In this document: piece after piece, positions 16,597-26,190 of the stretch | Position numbering within the stretch: the stretch's first letter is position 1 | How the letters are laid out: the number at the start of each line of letters is the position of its first letter | NCBI RefSeq assembly: GCF_018614525.1 | Contig: NZ_JAGGOL010000063.1 | Coordinates: 1-52,179 of the forward strand | Source of the DNA: Streptomyces sp. ISL-11 | GTDB lineage: Bacteria > Actinomycetota > Actinomycetes > Streptomycetales > Streptomycetaceae | DNA: 52,179 bases | Reading direction: 5' to 3' | Position numbers and translations under genes: made by a program | Notes under the pieces: generated by a model | Told to the model about the DNA's origin: nothing | Seen by the model: only the letters and a program-made list of their open reading frames with translations | The model's database searches: none

Positions 16597-18397
16597 GATC
16601 CACTTCGGCCAGTGGGTCGAGTCCGCCGTCAGCTGGCTCCAGACCCATCTGAACTGGCTGTTCGACGCCATCAGCACCGTGCTCACCGGTGCGTACGACG
16701 GGGTGAACGCCGTCCTCGGCGCCTCCCACCCGCTGCTGATGGCCGGCATTCTCGCCGTCGTGGCCTGGTACCTGCGCGGCCTCCTCGCCGCCGTCGCCGC
16801 CTTCGCCGGCCTGGCGCTCATCGACTCCTTCGAGATGTGGGACGAGGCGATGGCGACGCTCTCCCTCGTCCTCGTCGCGAGCGTGATCACACTCCTGATG
16901 GCCGTGCCGCTGGGCATCTGGGCGTCGCGCAGCCGCGCCGTCAGCGGCGCGCTGCGTCCCGTCCTGGACGTCATGCAGACGATGCCCGCCTTCGTCTACC
17001 TGATCCCCGGCGTGATGTTCTTCTCCATCGGCCCCATGCCGGGCCTGATCGCCACCGTCGTCTTCTCCATGCCGCCGGGCGTGCGCATGACCGAGCTCGG
17101 CATCCGCCAGGTCGACGGCGAACTCGTCGAGGCGGCACGGGCCTTCGGCACCACCCCGCGCGACACCCTCACCCGCGTCCAGCTGCCGCTGGCACTGCCC
17201 ACGATCATGGCGGGCGTCAACCAGGTCATCATGCTGGCCCTGTCCATGGTCGTCATCGCCGGCATGGCGGGCGCGGGCGGCCTCGGCGAGGCCGTGTACG
17301 CGGCCGTCACCCAGGTCGACATCGGCGGCGGCGTCGAGAGCGGCCTGGCCGTCGTCATCCTCGCCATCTACGTGGACCGGATGACCGGCGCCCTCAACCA
17401 GCGGGTCTCCCCGCTCGGCCGGCGCGCCCTGGCCAAGGCCGCCGCGACCGCGCGCGGCGCCGCGTACGCGACCGTGCTGCGCTACCGCCCCGGCACCGCC
17501 GTCGCCACGGTCGGTGTCGTCGTCCTCGCGCTCGTCGCCGGCGGAATGAACATGGCCGGCGGCGGCAAGGAGACCGTTGCCGCGGGCGCCGACATCGGCC
17601 ACGGCAAGCGGATCAAGCTCGGCTACTTCCCCTGGGACGAGGCCGTCGCCACCACCTACCTCTGGCAGAACGTCCTGGAGGACCGCGGCTACAAGCCCGA
17701 TGTCAAGCAGCTCGACCCCGGGCCGCTCTACACCTCCCTCGCCCAAGGGCAGATGGACGTGCAGTTCGACTCCTGGCTGCCCACCACCCACAAGCGCTAC
17801 TGGGAGCTCTACCGCGACCGGCTCACCGACCTGGGCACCTGGTACGGGCCGACCTCGCTGGAGCTGACCGTGCCCTCCTACATGAAGGACGTCAACTCGA
17901 TCGACGATCTCAAAGGCAAGGGCGGGCAGTTCGGCGGAAAGGTCGTCGGCATCGAGTCGAGCGCCGGCAACATGGGCATGCTCAACAGCAAGGTGCTCAA
18001 GGAGTACGGGCTGGACGGCGAGTACAAGGTCGTCTCCTCCACCACCTCGACGATGCTCGCCGAGCTGGACCGCGCGTACAACAAGAAGCAGCCCATCGTC
18101 GTCCCCCTGTGGTCCCCGCACTGGGCGTACGCCAAGTACGACCTGAAGAAGCTCAAGGACCCCAAGGGCGTCTGGGGCTCCGGTGAGCAGATCCACACCA
18201 TCGGCAAGAAGGACTTCGCCGAGGACTTCCCCAAGGTCGCCGACTGGATGAGGAAGTTCACGATGTCCGAGAAGGAGCTCGCCTCCCTGGAGGCCGAGCT
18301 CCAGAACGGCGGCAAGGGCAAGGAGAAGGAGTCCGCCCGCCGCTGGCTGGACGCCCACCCGGACATGCTCGACAGGCTCGCACCCGCGGGCGCCTGA
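16589..18397 (+). CDS. ABC importer permease fused to its substrate-binding protein (ProW-ProX type)
   Basis: A 602-aa fusion. Residues about 45-280 form a ProW/OpuAB-type permease with several helices and the EAA-like loop VEAARAFGTTPRDTLTRVQLPLALP. A further helix near 310 is followed by an OpuAC-type quaternary-ammonium-binding domain (about 335-600: KRIKLGYFPWDEAVATTYLW, FDSWLPTTH). The binding domain has the Trp/Tyr residues expected for a cation-pi cage. Translation starts at GTG 16589 inside the ATPase gene. Tethering the receptor to the permease means two genes make a complete importer. Glycine betaine, proline betaine or choline are the likely substrates; sequence alone does not choose. 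Confidence 0.92.
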   Translation: MPRIHFGQWVESAVSWLQTHLNWLFDAISTVLTGAYDGVNAVLGASHPLLMAGILAVVAWYLRGLLAAVAAFAGLALIDSFEMWDEAMATLSLVLVASVITLLMAVPLGIWASRSRAVSGALRPVLDVMQTMPAFVYLIPGVMFFSIGPMPGLIATVVFSMPPGVRMTELGIRQVDGELVEAARAFGTTPRDTLTRVQLPLALPTIMAGVNQVIMLALSMVVIAGMAGAGGLGEAVYAAVTQVDIGGGVESGLAVVILAIYVDRMTGALNQRVSPLGRRALAKAAATARGAAYATVLRYRPGTAVATVGVVVLALVAGGMNMAGGGKETVAAGADIGHGKRIKLGYFPWDEAVATTYLWQNVLEDRGYKPDVKQLDPGPLYTSLAQGQMDVQFDSWLPTTHKRYWELYRDRLTDLGTWYGPTSLELTVPSYMKDVNSIDDLKGKGGQFGGKVVGIESSAGNMGMLNSKVLKEYGLDGEYKVVSSTTSTMLAELDRAYNKKQPIVVPLWSPHWAYAKYDLKKLKDPKGVWGSGEQIHTIGKKDFAEDFPKVADWMRKFTMSEKELASLEAELQNGGKGKEKESARRWLDAHPDMLDRLAPAGA

Positions 18398-18412
18398 GCG
18401 GCACCACGTAAA

Positions 18413-18444
18413 GGGCCCCGCGCACCCGTCGGTGCGCGGGGCCC
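18413..18444 (+). terminator. Terminator after the ABC importer
   Basis: A 14-bp perfect GC stem (18413-18426 with 18431-18444), loop CGTC, 15 bp after the stop codon. Confidence 0.8.
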
Positions 18445-18532
18445 GTCGCCGTTACGAGCCCTCGCCGCCGGTCCTCCTCGGTCACGGGCCGCAGCTCCGG
18501 TACGGCCCGGCACCCGGGCGTACGGTGTGATC

Positions 18533-19273
18533 ATGCCCATTCGCCGTGCCGTACGCCGCGTGGTGTCCCTCGTCCCCTCGCTCACCGAGGCGGTGGCCGG
18601 GACCGCCCCCGAACTGCTGGTGGGCGCCACCGACTGGTGCGACCACCCCGCCGGACTGGACGTCGTCCGCGTCGGCGGCACCAAGAACCCCGACCCGGCC
18701 CGGATCACGGCCCTCGCGCCCGATCTCGTCCTCGCCAACGAGGAGGAGAACCGCGCCCCCGACCTGGCCGCGCTGCGCGCCGCCGGGCTGAACGTCCTGG
18801 TGACCGAAGTGCGCACCCTCCCGCAGGCGTTCGGCGAACTGGAGAGGGTCCTGGTCGACGGCTGCGGGCTGCCCCGGCCCGGCTGGCTGGTGGACGCGGA
18901 GGACGCCTGGCGGGACGTCCGCGCCGACGCCCCCGGGGTCCGCGCCGTCGTGCCCGTCTGGCGGCGGCCGTGGATGGTCCTCGGCCGGGACACCTTCGCC
19001 GGCGACGTGCTCGCCCGCCTCGGAGTGGCCAACGTCCACGCCGGCCACTCCGAGCGCTACCCGCGCGTCCCCATCGGCGAGTTGAACGCGTGCGGCGCCG
19101 AGCTGGTCGTCCTGCCCGACGAGCCGTACCGCTTCACCGCCGACGACGGCCCGGAGGCGTTCCCCGGGCTGCCCTGCGCACTCGTCGACGGCCGCCACCT
19201 CACGTGGTACGGACCGTCGCTGACGGAAGCACCTGCCGTACTGGGCGCGGCCCTTCGAGCAGCCGGCCACTGA
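18533..19273 (+). CDS. BtuF-like helical-backbone metal/cobalamin receptor family protein, no signal peptide
   Basis: A 246-aa protein with the periplasmic-binding fold of the BtuF/FhuD group: RVVSLVPSLTEAVAG at the N-terminus, LLVGATDWCDHPAG, ALAPDLVLANEEEN, and a late ELVVLPDEPYRF. No signal peptide or lipobox is present, so it should stay cytoplasmic, unlike transport receptors. Similar proteins in actinomycetes are annotated as cobalamin-binding or helical backbone metal receptors; no btuC/btuD genes are nearby. TACGGT at 18521-18526 ends 6 nt before the ATG, so a leaderless mRNA is likely; GTG at 18527 is an alternative. The 3' end overlaps the convergent TDT gene by 74 bp. Confidence 0.8.
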   Translation: MPIRRAVRRVVSLVPSLTEAVAGTAPELLVGATDWCDHPAGLDVVRVGGTKNPDPARITALAPDLVLANEEENRAPDLAALRAAGLNVLVTEVRTLPQAFGELERVLVDGCGLPRPGWLVDAEDAWRDVRADAPGVRAVVPVWRRPWMVLGRDTFAGDVLARLGVANVHAGHSERYPRVPIGELNACGAELVVLPDEPYRFTADDGPEAFPGLPCALVDGRHLTWYGPSLTEAPAVLGAALRAAGH

Positions 19274-20285
19274 CCAGCCCGCGCAGCGTACGGGCACCGG
19301 CGACCGCCCAGGCCGCCACGAGCAGCGCGTACAGGCCCACCGCGAGCCAGGTGAGGGCGTGCAGACCGGTGTGGCGCGCCAGCCCGGCGGCGCCCGTGAC
19401 GCACGTACCGACGGGGAAGGTGAAGGCCCACCAGGTCATGGTGAAGCCCATGCCGCGCCGGAACGCGCGGACGGCCATCGCCGCGGCGATCGCCAGCCAC
19501 AGCAGCGCGAACCCCATCACCGGAGCGCCGTACAGCACCGCGAAGGCCGCCATTCCCCGCGCGTACGGTGCCACGTCGGCGAGGTTGTTCACGGCGGTCG
19601 TCGACTGGCCCAGCGGACCCAGGACCAGGAAGAGCGCCGGGGTCAGCGCGAGCGGCAGCGGGCCGTGGTGGACGAGCCGGGAGAAGACCGCCGGCAGGAT
19701 CAGCAGGGTCGCCAGCAGGCTCATCCCGAACAGCGCGTAACAGCCCAGCACCATCGCCTCCCGCCACTGCCCCGCGGGCAGATGCGGTACGAGCGCGGGG
19801 CCCAGCGCGGCGGACACCATCGGCGCGACCACGGGCAGCAGCCACACGGGGGAGGCGCTGCCGGCGTCGATCCTGTGCCGGGTGACCATCAGGTACGGCA
19901 CGGCCGTCGCCGCCGCCAGACCCAGCGCCGTACCGGCCACCCACAGCACCGCGTCGGCCGCGACGGCCGCTCGCACGCCGACGACCCCCGACCCGACGGA
20001 CAGGGTCGCGCCGCCGACCGCGAGCAGGGCCATCGCCAGGCAGCCGTAGAACGGCGCGACGGCCGGGTCGGCCAGGTGCCGGCGGGCCTGGTCGGGGTGG
20101 CGCGCCCAGTGCGTGGCGCGTGCCACGAGCAGCACGAGCAGGGCGACGGCGGCCAGCGCCCACACGGCCTCGTACGCGGCGCCCCTTCCCGGCAGGGCGG
20201 CGGAACCGGCGGTGGCGACGATGGCGGTGCCCATGACGGTGGCGTACCAGTTGGGGCCGAGGTGGCGGACGGTGCGGGTGTTCAT
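19200..20285 (-). CDS. TDT-family (TehA/SLAC1-like) membrane carrier
   Basis: A 361-aa protein with about ten hydrophobic helices. The opening LGPNWYATVMGTAIVA matches tellurite-resistance/dicarboxylate transporter (TDT) proteins, which carry C4-dicarboxylates, sulfite or other anions. The Met at 20285 precedes this motif closely; longer in-frame upstream sequence is shadow. It is divergent from a LysR gene across a 70-bp region with inverted repeats, which suggests the regulator controls it. Its last 74 bp overlap the convergent BtuF-like gene. The anion carried is unknown. Confidence 0.87.
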   Translation of the reverse strand: MNTRTVRHLGPNWYATVMGTAIVATAGSAALPGRGAAYEAVWALAAVALLVLLVARATHWARHPDQARRHLADPAVAPFYGCLAMALLAVGGATLSVGSGVVGVRAAVAADAVLWVAGTALGLAAATAVPYLMVTRHRIDAGSASPVWLLPVVAPMVSAALGPALVPHLPAGQWREAMVLGCYALFGMSLLATLLILPAVFSRLVHHGPLPLALTPALFLVLGPLGQSTTAVNNLADVAPYARGMAAFAVLYGAPVMGFALLWLAIAAAMAVRAFRRGMGFTMTWWAFTFPVGTCVTGAAGLARHTGLHALTWLAVGLYALLVAAWAVAGARTLRGLVSGRLLEGPRPVRQVLPSATVRTT

Positions 20286-20333
20286 GGTTTTACGGTCGCC
20301 CGTAAGGCGCTCCCTCAGTAGGGGCCATGGGTC

Positions 20334-20359
20334 TATGCGGGCATAAGCTGGGTTTATGC
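20334..20359. promoter_or_regulatory. Candidate LysR operator between the TDT and LysR genes
   Basis: Two nested inverted repeats share the half-site ATGC/GCAT: TATGC-GG-GCATA (20334-20345) and GCATAA-7 nt-TTATGC (20341-20359). The second covers the LysR start codon and a possible -10 (TAAGCT, 20344-20349), which fits autorepression. Another inverted repeat, TTACG-6 nt-CGTAA (20290-20305), lies next to the TDT start. Confidence 0.5.
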
Positions 20360-21258
20360 CTGATTCCCTCGCGTACCGAGTGCCCGACCTGGGAGCGCTG
20401 GAACTGCTGCTCGCCGTGGCACGGCTGGGCAGCATCGGGCGCGCCGCGCGGGAGACGGGCGTCACGCAGCCCGCCGCCAGCAGCCGCATCCGCGGCATGG
20501 AACGCATGCTGGGCGTCGCCCTGGTCGAACGCTCCCCGCGCGGCTCCCGGCTCACCGACGCGGGCGTCCTCGTCACGGACTGGGCCCGCCGCGTCGTGGA
20601 GGCCGCCGAGGCCCTCGACGCGGGCGCGCAGGCGCTGCGCGCCCGCCGCGACTCGCGACTGCGGGTCGCCGCCAGCATGACCATCGCGGAGTACCTGCTC
20701 CCCAACTGGCTCATCGCCCTGCGGGCCGTGCGCCCGGACACGGCCGTCTCCCTGATCGCCGGCAACTCCGCGGCGGTGGCGGACCGGCTTTCCGCGGGCG
20801 AGGCGGACCTGGGCTTCGTCGAGGGCCTGGAGGTGCCGGCCGGCCTGGACGGCGTGGTCATCGGCCACGACCGCCTGGTCGTCGTCACCTCTCCCTCACA
20901 CCCCTGGGCCCGCCGCCGCTCCCCGCTCGACCCCGCGGAGCTGGCGGCGACCCCACTGATCCTGCGGGAACGAGGATCGGGCACCCGGCAGGTCCTGGAC
21001 GCGGCGCTGGCCGCGCATGGCGGTCTCGCGGATCCTCTCCTCGAACTCGCCTCGACGACGGCGGCGAAGGCGGCGGCCGTCAGCGGCGCGGGACCGTCTG
21101 TCCTGAGCGAACTGGCCATCGGCGACGAGCTCGCGGCTCACCGGTTGGTGTCGATCCCGGTCGAGGTGCGGTTGGAGCGGGCGCTCCGGGCGGTGTGGCC
21201 TCGCGGCCAGCGGCCCTCCGGGCCGGCACGTGAGCTTTTGTCTCTGACGCGGGGGTGA
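20356..21258 (+). CDS. LysR-family transcriptional regulator
   Basis: A 300-aa regulator with an N-terminal winged HTH (about 12-70: LGALELLLAVARLGSIGRAARETGVTQPAASSRI, then LVERSPRGSRLTDAG) and a C-terminal effector domain (about 95-295; RLRVAASMTIAEYLLPNWL, ADLGFVEGLEVP). It is divergent from the TDT carrier gene and probably regulates it and itself. The start ATG has no Shine-Dalgarno; TAAGCT ends 6 nt upstream. A 439-bp non-coding region with a large repeat element follows the stop. Confidence 0.93.
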   Translation: MPDSLAYRVPDLGALELLLAVARLGSIGRAARETGVTQPAASSRIRGMERMLGVALVERSPRGSRLTDAGVLVTDWARRVVEAAEALDAGAQALRARRDSRLRVAASMTIAEYLLPNWLIALRAVRPDTAVSLIAGNSAAVADRLSAGEADLGFVEGLEVPAGLDGVVIGHDRLVVVTSPSHPWARRRSPLDPAELAATPLILRERGSGTRQVLDAALAAHGGLADPLLELASTTAAKAAAVSGAGPSVLSELAIGDELAAHRLVSIPVEVRLERALRAVWPRGQRPSGPARELLSLTRG

Positions 21259-21326
21259 TGGCTTACGCGGGGTAGTTCGGGGTTCGCATCGTTGCCGTGT
21301 GCGTTTTCCGCTGCGCGGAGCCGTTG

Positions 21327-21633
21327 CCGCTGCGCGGGGCTTGTTGGCGGTCGGTGCCGGGGCTGCGGGGGCCTGTTGTCGAGGCTGCTTCGCTTTACGC
21401 CCCGACAACAGGCCCCCGCAGCCCCGTCCCCTCCTGCCGGTGGGTGGAAGAAAAAACCGGTAGTGACCCGGTACCCGACAGCTCACCGCAACGGTCGAGG
21501 GTTGTTTCTTTTCCCACCCACCACGGGAGGGGGCGGGCCGGAGCGGGCCTGTTGTCAGGGCGTAAAGCGAAGCAGCCCTGACAACAGGCCCGCGGAGGCC
21601 CGACCCCGCACCATTGCAAGCCCCGCGCAGCGG
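21327..21633. repeat. Composite inverted-repeat element, copy A
   Basis: This fills most of the 439-bp gene-free gap after the LysR stop. Its ends are a perfect 17-bp inverted repeat (21327-21343 with 21617-21633). Inside are two hairpins: left, 24-bp perfect arms 21358-21381/21403-21426; right, 19-bp arms 21543-21561/21575-21593. The loops hold GCTGCTTCGCTTTACGCC and its exact reverse complement. The middle is an imperfect inverted repeat (CTCCTGCCGGTGGGTGG against CCACCCACCACGGGAGG). A diverged copy lies at 33201-33503. No conserved reading frame or transposase is present, so it looks like a non-coding or MITE-like element. I do not recognise a named family. Confidence 0.8.
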
Positions 21634-21694
21634 ACACCGCCCCGCGCAGCGGGAAACGGCGCCGCACGGGGCCACCGTGCGAACCCCAGAACCG
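21621..21694. repeat. Short satellite-like tail of copy A
   Basis: CCCCGCGCAGCGG occurs twice, 19 bp apart, followed by a unit ending CCGTGCGAACCCCAGAACCGCC. The same unit, in more copies, forms the array at 33497-33830. It stops 4 bp before the end of the next minus-strand gene. Confidence 0.65.
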
Positions 21695-21697
21695 CCG

Positions 21698-22396
21698 TCA
21701 CTCCCGAGCCGCAGCGACCAACCCCTCAACCACCCGCAAATCCCCCCGCACCTCCGGATGCCACTGCACCCCCACCGCGAAGAGCGGGCCCTCCCCCTCG
21801 AGGGCCTCCACCGTGCCGTCGGGCGCGTAGGCGGAAGCCCGCAGTCCCGAGCCCAGGCGGGCCACCGCCTGGTGGTGGTGGGTGGCGACGGCCACCGACT
21901 CCGGCAGGAGCCGGCCCAGCCGGCTGTCCGGCAACGGTTTGACCTCGTGGTCGGAGAACACGCCCGGCACCGGGTTGTGGTCCTCGTGGCCCACGACATC
22001 CGGCAGGTGCTGGCACAGCGTCCCGCCCGCGTGGACGTTCATCAGCTGCATGCCCCGGCAGATGCCGAGGACCGGGATTCCCTGGTCGAGTGCCGCGGTG
22101 AGCAGGGCCAGTTCCCAGCGGTCCCGTTCCGGGACGGGGGCACCCGCACGGGGATGCGGCGTCTCTCCGTAGAGCGCGGGGTCGAGGTCCTCGCCGCCGG
22201 CGAGGATCAGGCCGTCCAAGCGGCGGACGACCGCCGCGGCCCGCGCCGGGTCGTCCGGGGGGAGAAGGACGGCAAGCCCACCCGCGCCTTGGACGTAGGC
22301 GGGGTACGCGGCCGGGAGCAGCGCCGCCGGGAGGTTCCAGGCGGCGCCCCAGCGGGCCTGGGTCAGGTACGTCGAGACGCCGATCAGCGGCTGCAT
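21698..22396 (-). CDS. Gamma-glutamyl amide hydrolase, class I amidotransferase (PuuD-like)
   Basis: A 232-aa protein of the peptidase C26/PuuD group. The nucleophile elbow is GICRG with Cys113; VQWHPE near residue 212 supplies the catalytic His and Glu; LILAGGEDLDPALYG is also typical. PuuD hydrolyses the gamma-glutamyl amide bond of gamma-glutamyl-GABA, releasing glutamate. Here it follows an ethanolamine-type permease by 43 bp on the same strand, next to a gamma-glutamyl ligase gene, so it would release glutamate at the end of a gamma-glutamylation route. GAAGGGA lies 10 nt upstream of the ATG. Confidence 0.9.
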   Translation of the reverse strand: MQPLIGVSTYLTQARWGAAWNLPAALLPAAYPAYVQGAGGLAVLLPPDDPARAAAVVRRLDGLILAGGEDLDPALYGETPHPRAGAPVPERDRWELALLTAALDQGIPVLGICRGMQLMNVHAGGTLCQHLPDVVGHEDHNPVPGVFSDHEVKPLPDSRLGRLLPESVAVATHHHQAVARLGSGLRASAYAPDGTVEALEGEGPLFAVGVQWHPEVRGDLRVVEGLVAAARE

Positions 22397-22439
22397 GTGG
22401 CGCGGTTCCCTTCGTCGGGTCGTCGTGCGCGAGGGCGCA

Positions 22440-23912
<1,473 letters not shown>

Positions 23913-24009
23913 GAACCGCTCCTGCCTTCGGGGGGAGTAAAGGTTGTGCCGCATACCTTTGCCATGCCGAGGTGGCCAGGGCAACCCTCTTGCGTAAAAG
24001 ACTGGTTAC

Positions 24010-24738
24010 TTACGAGAGGAACCCCCGCAGCAGCGCGGCCGTGCCGCAGCAGTGTTCACGCATGACCTCGCGCGCGCCGTCCGCGTCGCCGGCCAGGATC
24101 GCCGCGACCAGCGCGGTGTGCTGTGCCTGGGAGTGTTCGAGGTTGCGCACCAGCAGCGGGATGCGGTCGAGCAGGTCGTTGACCGTCGCCCGCACGGCCG
24201 CGTACTGCGCGGCGAGCGTGGGGGAGCCCGACAGCTCGGCCAGCGTCAGGTGGAACAGCGTGTCCGCGCGCCGGTAGTCGTTCAGCGGCGCGTCGTGCGT
24301 GGCGGCCAGCGCCGCCCGCAGCCGCGCGGCCGGCTCCTCGGCCAGGCCGTGGGCCGCGCACAGCCCGGCCGCGCCCGTCTCCAGCACCTCCCGGAAGCGC
24401 AGCACGTCCTCGACGTCGACATCGGCCAGCCGCTGCCGCAGCCCGGCCGTGTCCGGGGCGGCCGCCGCCGTACGGGCCCGGACGAACGTCCCCCCGTACC
24501 GGCCGCGCCGGCTCTCCACCAGCCCCTGGTCCTGGAGCACCTTCAGCACCTCGCGCAGCGTCACCCGGCTGATCTGCATCCGCTCGGCCAACTCGCGCTC
24601 GGCGGGCAGGCGTTCTCCGTCCGGAACCAGCCCGAGCCGGACGATCTGGAGTATTTGCTCCAGGGCTTCCTCGAAGCCGTTGCGCGTCCGGACCGGCCGC
24701 AGCACCGGTGTGAGCCGGTCCGTCGGACTCCCGTCCAT
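24010..24738 (-). CDS. FadR-subfamily GntR regulator of the amine locus
   Basis: A 242-aa regulator: an N-terminal winged HTH (about 20-80: LPAERELAERMQISRVTLREVLKVLQDQGLVE) and a C-terminal all-helical FCD ligand domain. The start at 24738 has AAGGGG upstream. It is divergent from the GlnA4-like gene and lies upstream of the permease gene, so it can reach both promoters. In S. coelicolor an ethanolamine-locus regulator called EpuRI adjoins glnA4; this gene has the matching position. Whether it represses or activates is not visible. Confidence 0.88.
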   Translation of the reverse strand: MDGSPTDRLTPVLRPVRTRNGFEEALEQILQIVRLGLVPDGERLPAERELAERMQISRVTLREVLKVLQDQGLVESRRGRYGGTFVRARTAAAAPDTAGLRQRLADVDVEDVLRFREVLETGAAGLCAAHGLAEEPAARLRAALAATHDAPLNDYRRADTLFHLTLAELSGSPTLAAQYAAVRATVNDLLDRIPLLVRNLEHSQAQHTALVAAILAGDADGAREVMREHCCGTAALLRGFLS

Positions 24739-24757
24739 GACACCCCTTCCCAATCAA

Positions 24758-24767
24758 TGGTCTACCG
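24758..24767. promoter_or_regulatory. Candidate FadR-type operator
   Basis: TGGT-CT-ACCG fits the FadR-family pattern TNGT-N(0-3)-ACNA except at the last base. It lies in the 72-bp region between the regulator and glnA4-like starts; a second CTACC follows at once. Weak by itself. Confidence 0.35.
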
Positions 24768-24810
24768 GCCTACCTTATGACCTCCGGTTGCGCAGACAGG
24801 AGGCTTTCCC

Positions 24811-26178
24811 GTGGCAGACCGCACGCCCCCGCTTTCCGTCGACGAGTTGCGTGCACTCGTCGACGCCGGGGAGATCGACACCGTCGTCCTCGCCTTCACC
24901 GACATGCAGGGAAGGCTCCAGGGCAAGCGGTTCGCCGCCCGGTACTTCCTCGACCAGGTGCTCGCCCACGGCACCGAGGGCTGCAACTACCTCCTCGCCG
25001 TGGACGTCGACCTCAACACCGTCGACGGCTACGCCATGTCCTCCTGGGAACGCGGCTACGGCGACTTCGCCCTGCACGGCGACGCCGCCACCCTCCGCCG
25101 CACCCCCTGGAACCCCGGCACCGCGCTCATCACCGCCGACCTCGCCTGGCACGACGGCTCACCGGTCGTGGCCTCCCCGCGCCAGATCCTGCGCGGCCAG
25201 CTCGACCGCCTCGCCGAACGCGGCTGGAGCGCGTACGCGGGCACCGAGCTGGAGTTCATCGTCTTCAAGGACACCTACGAGGAGGCGTGGGGCCGCGCCT
25301 ACCGCGGCATGACCCCCGCCAACCAGTACAACGCCGACTACTCCGTCCTCGCCACCGGCCGCGTCGAGCCGCTCCTGCGCCGCATCCGCAACGAGATGGG
25401 CGCCGCCGGCATGACCGTGGAGTCGGCCAAGGGCGAGTGCAACCTCGGCCAGCACGAGATCGTCTTCGTCTACGACGAGGCCCTCGCCACCTGCGACCAG
25501 CACTCCGTCTACAAGACCGGGGCCAAGGAGATCGCCGCCCAGGAGGGCATGGCGCTCACCTTCATGGCGAAGTACGACGAGCGCGAGGGCAATTCCTGCC
25601 ACATCCACCTCTCGCTGCGCGACGAGGCCGGGGCGCCCGTGCTGGCCGACGACTCCGGCCCGTACGGCATGTCGAAGACCATGCGGCACTTCCTGGCCGG
25701 GCAGCTCGCCGCGCTGCGCGACTTCACCCTGCTGTACGCGCCGAACATCAACTCCTACAAGCGGTTCCGCCCCGGCTCCTTCGCCCCGACCGCCGTCGCC
25801 TGGGGCCCCGACAACCGCACCTGCGCCCTGCGCGTCGTCGGCCACGGCCCCTCCCACCGCTTCGAGAACCGGCTCCCCGGCGGCGACGTGAACCCCTACC
25901 TCGCCGTCGCCGGCATGGTCGCCGCCGGACTGTACGGCGTCGAGAACGAACTGGAGCTGCCCGAGGCGTGCACCGGCAACGCCTACAGCGGTGACGCCGC
26001 GCACGTCCCCACCACGCTGCGCGAGGCCGCCGACCTGTGGGGGGCCAGCCCCATAGCGCGTGCCGCCTTCGGCGACGAGGTGGTCGAGCACTACCTCCAC
26101 ATGGCACGCGTCGAACAGCAGGCGTACGACACCGCAGTCACGGACTGGGAGCGGTTCCGCTCCTTCGAGCGCATGTAA
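24811..26178 (+). CDS. glnA4: Glutamine-synthetase-like gamma-glutamylethanolamide synthetase (GlnA4-like)
   Basis: A 455-aa type I glutamine synthetase fold protein. An N-terminal beta-grasp domain is followed by catalytic motifs GTELEFIVFKD, ESAKGECNLGQHE, GNSCHIHLSL and NRTCALRVVG...RFENRLPGGDVNPYLA. The last differs from the RFExRCPD form of true glutamine synthetases, and no adenylylation-type tyrosine loop is seen. In S. coelicolor GlnA4 ligates glutamate to ethanolamine using ATP. Permease, aldehyde dehydrogenase, SDR and PuuD-like neighbours support that role. GTG at 24811 has AGGAGG 7 nt upstream. A polyamine ligase (GlnA2/GlnA3 type) is the main alternative. Confidence 0.85.
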   Translation: MADRTPPLSVDELRALVDAGEIDTVVLAFTDMQGRLQGKRFAARYFLDQVLAHGTEGCNYLLAVDVDLNTVDGYAMSSWERGYGDFALHGDAATLRRTPWNPGTALITADLAWHDGSPVVASPRQILRGQLDRLAERGWSAYAGTELEFIVFKDTYEEAWGRAYRGMTPANQYNADYSVLATGRVEPLLRRIRNEMGAAGMTVESAKGECNLGQHEIVFVYDEALATCDQHSVYKTGAKEIAAQEGMALTFMAKYDEREGNSCHIHLSLRDEAGAPVLADDSGPYGMSKTMRHFLAGQLAALRDFTLLYAPNINSYKRFRPGSFAPTAVAWGPDNRTCALRVVGHGPSHRFENRLPGGDVNPYLAVAGMVAAGLYGVENELELPEACTGNAYSGDAAHVPTTLREAADLWGASPIARAAFGDEVVEHYLHMARVEQQAYDTAVTDWERFRSFERM

Positions 26179-26190
26179 GGACCGCGAACA

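Noticed and set aside
16589..18397. Frameshift or stop read-through joining permease and binding protein
   Set aside because: The frame is continuous with good motifs on both sides; a natural fusion of this kind is known in the OpuA group.
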